DNA of 7,325 nt, taken from contig JAAYZJ010000432.1 in the NCBI GenBank assembly GCA_012514915.1, forward strand, positions 1 to 7,325, written 5' to 3'. Under the pieces are notes generated by a model. It made no database searches. It was given only the letters and a program-made list of their open reading frames with translations, and had not been told where the DNA came from. Both the position numbers and the translations under genes were made by a program. Below are positions 1 to 5,989 of this stretch, piece after piece; position 1 is the stretch's first letter; every line of letters starts with the position of its first letter. Origin of the DNA: Lentisphaerota bacterium (GTDB taxonomy: Bacteria; Verrucomicrobiota; Kiritimatiellia; RFP12; JAAYLN01).

Positions 1-1265
1 CGGCTCTCGCGGTCGAACGCCGTGGCCGCCTCGAGCACCTGGGCGACGGCGGGCGGCACCCCATCGAGGGGGGGATGCGGCCGCCCGGCGAGTTCGTCGA
101 ACGAGGCCTGCTCTGCATGCGGCAGGCGCCCCGTGAGCATCTGGAAGATCAGGATGCCCAGCGAATAGACATCGGCACGGACATCGAGCAGTTCGCCGCG
201 CAACTGCTCGGGGCTCATGTAGACGGGGGTTCCCACGATGTACTCGCTGGCCACCTTCTGCCGGTTCAACCGTCCGGCGATGCCGAAGTCGATCAGCTTG
301 AGGACACCGTCGTCGGAGATGATCACATTCCCCGGCGTGAGATCCTTGTGCAGCACACCCTTGCCGTGCGCGTAGGCGAGGGCGCCGCCCATCACGCCGA
401 CGATCTGCAAGACGAGGTCGGGGGGGAGCCCCTGCGGCATCCGGGACAGGTACTTGCTCAACGACTCGCCCTTGACGTACTCCATGATGATCAGCAGGAG
501 GTCCTGCCGTTTTTCGAGGTTGAAGACCCGCACGATATGCTTGTGCAGCAACTGCATGCAGAGGCGCGTCTCCTCCTTCAGGTTGGCGATCGCCTCCTCG
601 TCCCGGGAGAACTCGTGCGTGAGCAGCTTGACGGCGACCTCCATGTCGAGCAGGGTGTCGTGCGCGCGGTAGATGCGCCCCATCCCCCCCTCGCCGATCA
701 GCTCGTCGAGCCGGTAGCGGCCGTCGTTGACGATAACCGCGGCGGCGGCCGACTGCGCGCGCGGCTGCACGATCAGGCGCGGCTGCACGATCAGGCGCGG
801 CTCGCGCGGCGCGCGGATCAGCCGTCTGCCCCCCGTCTGGCCGCCGCCCGTGGCGGCACGGCCCATCGCCAGCTGTTTGTTCAGCCCTGGCCGCGGCGCC
901 GCCTCCGGTGCGGAGCTGAGGAGCGCATGGATGGCGTTCTTCAGCGCCAGCGGCTGCCAGGGTTTGGGAATGAACTGCTGCCCCATGCCCTGCTTGATCA
1001 GCGTGGCGGCGTGCACCTTCGAGAGCGCGGGTCCCGTGAGCAGGATACGGGCGTTGGGATTCAGCGTGCGCGAGTCGGCATGCAGGGCGCGGAAGTTCAA
1101 CTCGTCGATCGACAGGTCGCAGATCCAGAGATCGATCCGCAGATTGCGCAAGGCATGACGCGCGCGGACCACGTCGTCGACCGCGACCAGCAGGACGCCG
1201 AGCTCCTCCAGCGCCTGGGTGGCCACGTGGGGCGGCTCCCGGTCAATCACCAAGATCGTCTGCAT
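1..1265 (-). CDS. Receiver domain-Ser/Thr protein kinase fusion (partial, C-terminus outside window)
   Basis: About 421 residues are visible, with no stop before the window edge. Residues 1-~120 form a response-regulator receiver-like domain: ILVID at 4-8, candidate phospho-Asp D50 in ICDLS, T77 in ILLTG and K101 in IPKPW. The second Asp of the usual acidic pair is Arg (R9), so Mg2+ binding may be weakened. A low-complexity linker (~121-185) contains RLIVQP twice in tandem (157-168). A Hanks-type kinase domain starts near 186: glycine loop GEGGMG (191-196), K213 in AVK, catalytic loop HKDLTPGN (306-313), DFG (326-328) and SPEQ (351-354). The loop has Thr310 where Ser/Thr kinases normally have Lys. 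The ATG at 1265 lies 11 bp after the aroA stop with no clear Shine-Dalgarno, suggesting coupling to aroA. Assignment to the two families is secure; the substrate and any input to the receiver are unknown. A cytoplasmic location is inferred for the visible part only, since no membrane segment is seen in it. Confidence 0.9.
   Translation of the reverse strand, partial: MQTILVIDREPPHVATQALEELGVLLVAVDDVVRARHALRNLRIDLWICDLSIDELNFRALHADSRTLNPNARILLTGPALSKVHAATLIKQGMGQQFIPKPWQPLALKNAIHALLSSAPEAAPRPGLNKQLAMGRAATGGGQTGGRRLIRAPREPRLIVQPRLIVQPRAQSAAAAVIVNDGRYRLDELIGEGGMGRIYRAHDTLLDMEVAVKLLTHEFSRDEEAIANLKEETRLCMQLLHKHIVRVFNLEKRQDLLLIIMEYVKGESLSKYLSRMPQGLPPDLVLQIVGVMGGALAYAHGKGVLHKDLTPGNVIISDDGVLKLIDFGIAGRLNRQKVASEYIVGTPVYMSPEQLRGELLDVRADVYSLGILIFQMLTGRLPHAEQASFDELAGRPHPPLDGVPPAVAQVLEAATAFDRES
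759..802 (-). repeat. 18-bp tandem repeat inside the kinase linker
   Basis: GCGCGGCTGCACGATCAG (+ strand) occurs at 759-776 and again at 777-794 without a change, followed by a partial third copy (GCGCGGCT, 795-802). The unit is a multiple of three and encodes RLIVQP twice on the minus strand, so it keeps the reading frame. It sits in the Ala/Pro/Arg-rich linker between the receiver and kinase domains, where length variation would be tolerated. Confidence 0.9.
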
Positions 1266-1276
1266 GATGCTGGAGT

Positions 1277-2581
1277 TTACCCCATCGGCCGCAGTGCGCG
1301 CAACCCATCGATGAACCCCGGATAGGAGGTCGCGACGCAGGCCGTGCCGCGGATCGTCACGGGCTCCGTGGCCCGCAGGGCCAGCACGGCGCCGGCCATG
1401 GCGATGCGGTGGTCGCCGCGCGACGCGATCACGCCGCCGCCGCGGATCACCGCGCCACCGGCGACATCCAGCCCGTCGTCCCGCGTCTCGACCGGCACGC
1501 CGCAGGCCTGCAGCATGGCGGCCGTCGTCGCGATGCGGTCCGACTCCTTCACGCGCAGCTCGGCCGCGTCGCGGATGCGCGTCGTCCCCCGCGCCGCCGC
1601 CGCCACGACAGCCAGCACCGGCAGCTCGTCGATCAGGTTGGCGATCCTCGCCCCGCCGATCTCGATGCCCCGCAGCGGCGCCCCTCCCCGCACGGTGACG
1701 TCCCCCTGCGGCTCCCACGCCGTCTCGCGCAGCCCCGACACCTCGATGTCGGCCCCCATCTCGCGCAGCACGTCGAGAAAGGCGCAGCGCGTGGGGTTCA
1801 ACCCGACCTGCCGCACGGTCACCTCGGAACCGGGAAGCGCCGCGCCCGCCACCAGCCAGAAGGCCGCCGACGACGGATCGCCGGGAATCGGCCAGTCGCG
1901 CGCCGGAATATCCAGGGGCTCCCCGTCGCTTCCGTCGACCTCGACCGCCGCACCGTCGCGCCGCACCGGCAGCCCGAGCGCCGCCAGCAGCCGTTCGGTA
2001 TGGTCCCTCGAGGGCGCGGGCTCGACCACGCGTGTCGTGCCGCGGGCCCGCAGGCCCGCCAGCAGCATGGCCGATTTGATCTGCGCCGAGGCGACGGGCA
2101 GCGTGTAGGCGATCCCCGTCAGGCGGCCCCCGCGGATCCGCAGGGGGGCGCAGCCGTTGCCGGGCAGCGACACGGCGTCGGCGCCCATCCGCGCGAGGGG
2201 CTCGAGGACACGCCGCATCGGGCGCGACTGCAGCGAGGCATCGCCCTGCAGCCGCACCTCCACCGGATAACCCGCAACGAGGCCGGCCAGCAGCCGCGTG
2301 AGCGTTCCCGAATTGCCCATTTCAAGCGGCCCGTCCGGCGTCCGCAGACGCCCACCGGTGCCGGTGATGACAACCCGCGTCCCCTCGCGTTCGACGCCGG
2401 CCCCCAGTGCCGCCACCGCGTCGAGCGCGTGCAGGCAGTCCTCGCTGTCGAGGTAGCCGTGCAGCACCGAGCGCCCTCCGGACAGGGCGCACAGCATGGC
2501 CAGGCGGTGCGAGAGACTCTTGTCGCCCGGCACGGCGACCGTGCCCTGAAGCCGGCCGACGGGTGCGATGATCCAATCCAT
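1277..2581 (-). CDS. aroA: 3-phosphoshikimate 1-carboxyvinyltransferase (EPSP synthase)
   Basis: It joins shikimate-3-phosphate and phosphoenolpyruvate to give EPSP, the sixth step of the shikimate pathway, in the cytoplasm. The 434-residue product has the normal family length. Motifs in order: GDKSLSHR (19-26, with the substrate-binding Lys21), MGNSGT (88-93), GDASLQSRPM (113-122), SRDHTER (191-197), the catalytic Asp in IDELP (D319), ELRVKESDR (341-349) and GDHRIAM (389-395). The glycine of the PEP-site GNxG motif is kept. The frame stays open upstream to 2656, but the added residues are not family-like and would overlap pheA. The ATG at 2581 starts right at the conserved N-terminus, 10 bp after the pheA stop, with AGGGGG six bases ahead. 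It is the fourth enzyme gene of the operon. Confidence 0.97.
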   Translation of the reverse strand: MDWIIAPVGRLQGTVAVPGDKSLSHRLAMLCALSGGRSVLHGYLDSEDCLHALDAVAALGAGVEREGTRVVITGTGGRLRTPDGPLEMGNSGTLTRLLAGLVAGYPVEVRLQGDASLQSRPMRRVLEPLARMGADAVSLPGNGCAPLRIRGGRLTGIAYTLPVASAQIKSAMLLAGLRARGTTRVVEPAPSRDHTERLLAALGLPVRRDGAAVEVDGSDGEPLDIPARDWPIPGDPSSAAFWLVAGAALPGSEVTVRQVGLNPTRCAFLDVLREMGADIEVSGLRETAWEPQGDVTVRGGAPLRGIEIGGARIANLIDELPVLAVVAAAARGTTRIRDAAELRVKESDRIATTAAMLQACGVPVETRDDGLDVAGGAVIRGGGVIASRGDHRIAMAGAVLALRATEPVTIRGTACVATSYPGFIDGLRALRPMG

Positions 2582-2591
2582 GGCCGGCCCC

Positions 2592-3755
2592 CTAGATGAT
2601 TTCCTGATAGCTGCCCAGGTAGCTGAAGGCGTCGAGCTCCTGATCGAGCTCGGCAATCAACTGCATGAAAGCCGGCGAGTAGACGGGGGCATCCACTTCG
2701 ACGTAGAACATGAACGAGAACGTCGAGCCCGGGATCGGGCGGCTCTCGAGCTTGACCAGATTGATGCCAAGCGCGTAGAAGCGAACCAATACGCGATACA
2801 GGGCGCCGGGCTTGTTGGGCAGCTCCATCAGCATGCTCGACCGGTTGGCGCCGGGGTAGATTTCCAGGTTGGACGACAGGCAGATGAAGCGCGTGAAGTT
2901 GCCGTCGTTGCCCTGCACCCCGCTGGCCAGCACGGACAAACCGTAGTGATCGGCGCACTCTTTGGAGGCGATGGCAGCCACATCCTGGCGCCCCGACTCG
3001 GCCACCCGGCGCGCCGCGGTCGCCGTGTTGTCGCATGCCGTCAACTTCACGCCCTTGAGCGTGGCCAGGTAGGGCGCGCACTGCGCCAGCGCCTGCTCGT
3101 GCGAGACAATCTCCCGCACCTGCCCCAGTTCCGTCCCCGGACAGGCCAGGAGCGCATGGGAGATCTGCAGCCGCGCGGAGCGGACGATCTTGACGTCATA
3201 GCGGCGCAGCAGGTCGTAGATCTGCGTCACCGAGCCCGCCAGGCTGTTCTCGATCGGCAGAACGCCGTAGGGGCAGAGTCCGCTGGCCACAGCCTGGAAC
3301 ACCCCCTCGAAACTGTGGCTGTACATGATCTCGGGCAGCACGAAGAGCTTGTCGCAGGCGATCTGCGAATAGGCGCCCTCCGTCCCCTGGCACGAAACCA
3401 CGGCGCGGCCGGGGAACAGTTTCGGCGTCCGCTCGATGGCCTGTTGAATCCGCCCGACCAGCGGCGACAGCTCGGCCGACAGTTTGTGCTGATAGCTGCG
3501 GCTCACATCCATGAGCATCGAGAAGACCCCGCGCATCATCGTCTCGAACTCCGCGCCGGCCAAGCCTGACACACGCGTCAGCAGTTGGCGCTCCCGCGTC
3601 GCGTCCAGCACCGGCTTGCCGCTGACCTGCTTGGCCTCGGCGATCTGCGCCACGACCTGCAGGCGCTTCTTGATCAACGCGACCAGGTCGGCGTCGATCC
3701 GGTCGATTTCCCGCCGCGCCGTCTCCAAGGCTTCGTTCACAGGTTCTCCTTGCAT
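2592..3755 (-). CDS. pheA: Bifunctional chorismate mutase / prephenate dehydratase (P-protein)
   Basis: It converts chorismate to prephenate and then to phenylpyruvate, the committed branch to phenylalanine. The 387 residues match the usual length. An AroQ-type chorismate mutase helix bundle spans ~7-95 (IDRIDADLVALIKKR near the start). The prephenate dehydratase domain covers ~115-295, with GTEGAYS (124-130), LPIENSLAGSV (166-176), SHEQALAQC (218-226) and the catalytic TRF (288-290). A C-terminal ACT domain (~305-382) carries GALY (317-320) and ESRP (337-340), the family's Phe-sensing motifs, so feedback inhibition by Phe is likely. Two starts are credible. The ATG at 3755 has GGAGG seven bases ahead and overlaps tyrA by 19 bp. 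The GTG at 3740 has AAGGAG five bases ahead and makes a GTGA 4-bp overlap with the tyrA stop; it would shorten the protein to 382 residues without loss of domain. The ATG is listed. Confidence 0.97.
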   Translation of the reverse strand: MQGEPVNEALETARREIDRIDADLVALIKKRLQVVAQIAEAKQVSGKPVLDATRERQLLTRVSGLAGAEFETMMRGVFSMLMDVSRSYQHKLSAELSPLVGRIQQAIERTPKLFPGRAVVSCQGTEGAYSQIACDKLFVLPEIMYSHSFEGVFQAVASGLCPYGVLPIENSLAGSVTQIYDLLRRYDVKIVRSARLQISHALLACPGTELGQVREIVSHEQALAQCAPYLATLKGVKLTACDNTATAARRVAESGRQDVAAIASKECADHYGLSVLASGVQGNDGNFTRFICLSSNLEIYPGANRSSMLMELPNKPGALYRVLVRFYALGINLVKLESRPIPGSTFSFMFYVEVDAPVYSPAFMQLIAELDQELDAFSYLGSYQEII

Positions 3756-4564
3756 CGTCGTCCCTCCCTCAGCAAGGCCTGGAGGGCGGCGGCATCCTGC
3801 CGCGCCAGCGCCTCGCGATAGGCCTGCAGGTCAACCAGCAGGCGGTCCAGTTCATTCAGCAGAAAATCGTGATTGTCCAGAAAGAGCTCGCTCCAGAGCG
3901 CTTCGTCCAGCCGGGCCACGCGCGTCAGATCGGCGAAGCTGCCGGCCGAAAACCCGCGGTGCCCGCGCGCGAACGGGCTCTTCACATAGGCGCTCGACAC
4001 CAGGTGCGCGAGCTGCGACGTGAGCGCGATCAGGCGATCGTGATGCTCGGCCGTCGTGAACACCACCTGGCCGAATCCAACCGTCCGGAAGAGCGTGTCG
4101 AGGAGCTGCCGCTGGGTCGGGACGACCCGTTCGCCGGCCACCAGCAGCATGCTGGCGCCGTCGAACAGCGTCGGCAGCGCCGACGCGAAGCCGGTGTATT
4201 CGCGCCCCGCCATCGGGTGTCCGCCGACAAACGTGAACCCGTGCCGCGCCGCCAGCTCCTCGCCCAGCCGGCAGATCACGCGTTTGACGCCGCAGCAGTC
4301 CACCACGATCGTCTGTGGGCCGAGACGCGGAGCCTGCTCGCCGAGAACCGCGCGCGTCGCCTGCGGCGGCACGGCGATCAGCAGCAGGTCGCAGTCCCCC
4401 GCACGCGCCGGCGTCAGCACGTCATGCACGGCCTGCGACGCCAGCGCCGCCTCGCGCACGGCACCGTCGACATCCCAGCCCAGGATGCGGTGTCCGGTAC
4501 GGGCGCGCATCGCCTGCGCGAGCGAGCCTCCGATCAGACCGAGGCCGACGATCCCGATGGTCAT
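3737..4564 (-). CDS. tyrA: Prephenate dehydrogenase
   Basis: It oxidatively decarboxylates prephenate to 4-hydroxyphenylpyruvate with NAD(P)+, the committed step to tyrosine. The 275-residue product is a compact TyrA without fused chorismate mutase or ACT domain. The Rossmann loop GLGLIGGS is at 7-14, an acidic residue at the end of beta-2 (D31 in GWDVD) favours NAD, VDCCGVK is at 88-94, and the family signature HPMAGREYTG is at 116-125. TSQLAHLVSSA at 182-192 is the helical-domain motif of the active site. The frame is open upstream to 4867, but the extra 101 residues are Gly/Ala/Arg-rich out-of-frame translation of aroF. The ATG at 4564 overlaps the aroF TGA as ATGA, with GGGAGG ten bases ahead. 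Tyrosine control is not evident in the protein itself, which leaves the leader peptide as the visible Tyr-responsive element. Confidence 0.97.
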   Translation of the reverse strand: MTIGIVGLGLIGGSLAQAMRARTGHRILGWDVDGAVREAALASQAVHDVLTPARAGDCDLLLIAVPPQATRAVLGEQAPRLGPQTIVVDCCGVKRVICRLGEELAARHGFTFVGGHPMAGREYTGFASALPTLFDGASMLLVAGERVVPTQRQLLDTLFRTVGFGQVVFTTAEHHDRLIALTSQLAHLVSSAYVKSPFARGHRGFSAGSFADLTRVARLDEALWSELFLDNHDFLLNELDRLLVDLQAYREALARQDAAALQALLREGRRCKENL

Positions 4565-5565
4565 GGCAGCATGGCCTCCCGGATCCTGGCCAGGCGCCGG
4601 GCGAGCTGCTCGAACTGTTCCGGCCGCAGCGACTGCGCGCCGTCGCTCAGCGCCTTTTCCGGGGCGTTGTGAACCTCGATGATCAGGCCGTCGGCCCCCG
4701 CCGCCACCGAGGCCAGCGCCAGCGCCGGCACATGGCGCGCCAGGCCGCAGGCATGGCTCGGGTCGACGATCACCGGCAGGTGGCTGAGCTCCTTGAGCAC
4801 CGGCACCGCCGAGATGTCGAGCGTGTTGCGCGTGTAGGTCTCGAACGTCCGGATGCCGCGCTCGCACAGGATGACGTTCGGGTTCCCCCCGGCCATCACG
4901 TACTCCGCGCTCATCAGGAGCTCTTTAATCGTGTTGGCCAACCCGCGCTTGATCAGGACCGGCTGCCGCGTCCGGCCCAGTTCGCGCAGCAGGTCGAAGT
5001 TCTGCATGTTGCGCGCCCCGACCTGGATCACATCGACGTCGGCGAACAGCTCGATATGGTTGAGGTTCATGATCTCCGTCACGATCGGCAATCCCGTCTC
5101 GGCGCGGGCCTGCTTCAGCAGCTCGAGTCCCTCCGCCTGCAGGCCCTGGAAGTCGTAGGGCGACGTGCGCGGCTTGAAGGCGCCGCCCCGCAGCATGGTG
5201 GCCCCGGCCGCCCGCACCTTGCGCGCGATCTCGAGAATCTGCTCGGGCGACTCGACCGAGCAGGGACCGGCGATCAAGGTGAAGGCCCCGCCCCCGACTT
5301 GCTGCGTCCCCACCCGCACGGCGCTGTCATCGGGATGGAACTTGCGGTTGGCCGTTTTGAAGGGCTCGGAGATGCGGATGACCTGGTCGACGATCTCCAG
5401 CCCCTCGATGCCATGGAGGTCGACGTGCGACGTGTCGCCGATCACGCCGATGATCGTTTCGAATTCACCCTCGGAGAGTTGCACCCGCAGGTTCTGCCGC
5501 ACAAGCCAGTCGGTCAGGTGATCGATCTGCTTGCGTGCCGCATGCTGCTTGAGCTTGATAATCAT
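4561..5565 (-). CDS. aroF: 3-deoxy-7-phosphoheptulonate (DAHP) synthase, type I-beta with N-terminal regulatory domain
   Basis: It condenses phosphoenolpyruvate and erythrose-4-phosphate into DAHP, the first step of aromatic biosynthesis. Its 334 residues match the Thermotoga-type enzymes with an N-terminal ferredoxin-like/ACT-like domain (~1-70), known in that family to mediate feedback inhibition by Phe/Tyr. The TIM-barrel follows: AGPCS (99-103, metal-ligand Cys102), RGGAFKPRTSPYDFQG (126-141, PEP/E4P lysine K131), QVGARNMQN (181-189), KRG (206-208), CERGIRTFE (234-242), DPSH (268-271, metal-ligand His271) and IIEVH (295-299, metal-ligand Glu297). There is no fused chorismate mutase, which is supplied by pheA. 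It is the first enzyme gene of the operon, starting at an ATG with only a weak Shine-Dalgarno, 23 bp after the leader terminator. Confidence 0.97.
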   Translation of the reverse strand: MIIKLKQHAARKQIDHLTDWLVRQNLRVQLSEGEFETIIGVIGDTSHVDLHGIEGLEIVDQVIRISEPFKTANRKFHPDDSAVRVGTQQVGGGAFTLIAGPCSVESPEQILEIARKVRAAGATMLRGGAFKPRTSPYDFQGLQAEGLELLKQARAETGLPIVTEIMNLNHIELFADVDVIQVGARNMQNFDLLRELGRTRQPVLIKRGLANTIKELLMSAEYVMAGGNPNVILCERGIRTFETYTRNTLDISAVPVLKELSHLPVIVDPSHACGLARHVPALALASVAAGADGLIIEVHNAPEKALSDGAQSLRPEQFEQLARRLARIREAMLP

Positions 5566-5588
5566 GGTGGGTCACTTTCGGTGTCTGC

Positions 5589-5629
5589 AAAAAAAAAGAG
5601 GTTCTGCCGTGTTGCCACTGCAGAACCTC
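5589..5629 (-). terminator. Intrinsic terminator of the aro leader (attenuator stem 3:4)
   Basis: Read on the minus strand, GAGGTTCTGC (5629-5620) pairs perfectly with GCAGAACCTC (5607-5598). The interior has an A-G mismatch, then GTG/CAC pairs closed by a GCAA tetraloop of the stable GNRA class. Nine T follow at once (5597-5589). It lies inside the transcribed leader, between the promoter and the first enzyme gene, so it can only be useful if it is conditional. Sequence-level support for terminator function is very strong. Confidence 0.95.
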
Positions 5630-5673
5630 AGGTCAAATCAATTCGCGTCGATTGGGATGACATCTACAGGGGC
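5614..5673 (-). promoter_or_regulatory. Candidate antiterminator pairing (2:3) over the leader stop codon
   Basis: On the minus strand, the segment GCC-C-CTGTAGA (5673-5663), which includes the leader stop codon, can pair with TCTGCAG-T-GGC (5624-5614). This gives ten pairs with one wobble and one C/T mismatch. The second segment includes the ascending arm of the terminator, so the two structures exclude each other. A ribosome finishing the leader peptide would cover the first segment and allow termination. One stalled at the Phe/Tyr codons, which end at 5691, would leave it free. The pairing is visible in the sequence; its role is inferred and no folding energy was computed. Confidence 0.55.
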
Positions 5674-5753
5674 CGGGCCAAGCCGTTCGCGTAGCCGTAC
5701 GCAAAAGAACGGTAGCTAAAATAAAACCCGGTAAAGTTAAACAGCATGCTCAT
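5664..5753 (-). CDS. Phe/Tyr-rich attenuator leader peptide
   Basis: A 29-residue ORF (ATG 5753, stop TAG 5666-5664) lies between the promoter and the leader terminator. It has Phe at positions 5, 7, 10, 12 and 17 and Tyr at 11, 14, 19 and 21, so 9 of 29 residues are substrates of the pathway's end points; there is no Trp. The densest part reads GFYFSY (9-14). All five Phe codons are TTT, unusual for such GC-rich DNA. Translation may start at Met1 or at Met3 (ATG 5747). GGTGAT at 5756-5751 could serve as Shine-Dalgarno for Met3; Met1 has none. The role matches PheL-type leaders known from enterobacteria: peptide synthesis senses charged tRNA-Phe and tRNA-Tyr and decides termination. No homologue is recognised by sequence; the call rests on composition, position and the downstream terminator. 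Confidence 0.85.
   Translation of the reverse strand: MSMLFNFTGFYFSYRSFAYGYANGLARPL
5686..5705 (-). promoter_or_regulatory. Hairpin inside the leader ORF (possible pause hairpin)
   Basis: TTTGCGTA (5705-5698) and TACGCGAA (5693-5686) form an eight-pair stem with one T-G wobble and a CGGC loop. It spans the last Phe codon and the last two Tyr codons of the leader peptide. In known amino acid attenuators a first hairpin of this kind pauses RNA polymerase until the ribosome catches up. That role is inferred here, and it does not overlap the proposed antiterminator segment. Confidence 0.45.
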
Positions 5754-5777
5754 CACCGATCAGTCGTGTTGGGATTG

Positions 5778-5806
5778 TTTATAGCAGGTTGCCCGGTCGC
5801 TGTCAA
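5778..5806 (-). promoter_or_regulatory. Sigma70-type promoter of the aro operon
   Basis: The -35 is a perfect TTGACA (5806-5801). The spacer is exactly 17 bp. The -10 is TATAAA (5783-5778), preceded by TGC, giving an extended -10. Transcription should begin near 5771, about 18 bases before the first leader ATG. It is a strong promoter for so GC-rich a background, which fits a system controlled after initiation by attenuation. No operator such as a TyrR or TrpR box was recognised. Confidence 0.85.
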
Positions 5807-5819
5807 CGGGGGCTCAATT

Positions 5820-5858
5820 GACAGCATGACCGACAGAATGAACAGGGTGAACAGGTGG
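5820..5858 (+). repeat. Degenerate 9-bp tandem repeat
   Basis: Successive 9-mers GACAGAATG (5832-5840), AACAGGGTG (5841-5849) and AACAGGTGG (5850-5858) follow one pattern. A further related unit, GACAGCATG, stands at 5820-5828. The run lies just upstream of the operon promoter and next to the long palindrome. Similar short AACAGG-type repeats are common in intergenic DNA of some environmental bacteria. No function can be assigned. Confidence 0.5.
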
Positions 5859-5936
5859 GGTGACGGCGTCCCCGCCTAGCCGCAGTCGCGGTACGATTGC
5901 TGTTCCCAAGTGCGGCTAGGCGAGACGCCGTCGCCC
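5858..5936. repeat. Long near-perfect palindrome, ~26-bp arms
   Basis: GACGGCGTC-CC-CGCCTAGCCGCA (5862-5884) is mirrored by TGCGGCTAGGCG-A-GACGCCGTC (5911-5932). The arms differ by one small internal bulge (CC against A). Outside them T5861 can wobble-pair with G5933, and GGG (5858-5860) pairs with CCC (5934-5936). The loop is 26 bases. No T-run follows on either strand, so a standard intrinsic terminator is unlikely. It could be a REP/BIME-like or MITE-like repeat or a 3'-end stabiliser for the URO-D-like mRNA. No target-site duplication was seen. Confidence 0.8.
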
Positions 5937-5989
5937 TGCCTTTTGCCGGGCAAGAGCAGCGGAAGCTTGCGAAGATGGTGCGCCGGCGT

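Noticed and set aside
75..2599. Long + strand open frames across the kinase and aroA region
   Set aside because: They are antisense to genes with clear family motifs, show Arg/His/Pro-rich composition typical of reverse frames in GC-rich DNA, and resemble no known protein.
4565..4867. N-terminal extension of tyrA up to 4867
   Set aside because: The added 101 residues are an out-of-frame reading of aroF, rich in Gly, Ala and Arg. The ATG at 4564 begins exactly at the NAD-binding motif and has a normal ATGA overlap.
5614..5620. GCCACTG on the + strand, resembling the core of a cobalamin riboswitch B12 box
   Set aside because: It is on the strand opposite to the transcript, inside the attenuator terminator, and no other conserved riboswitch parts are present.
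5589..5770. T-box riboswitch as an alternative explanation for the aroF leader
   Set aside because: No T-box sequence or stem I-like structure was found and the leader is short, whereas a translatable Phe/Tyr-rich ORF is present.
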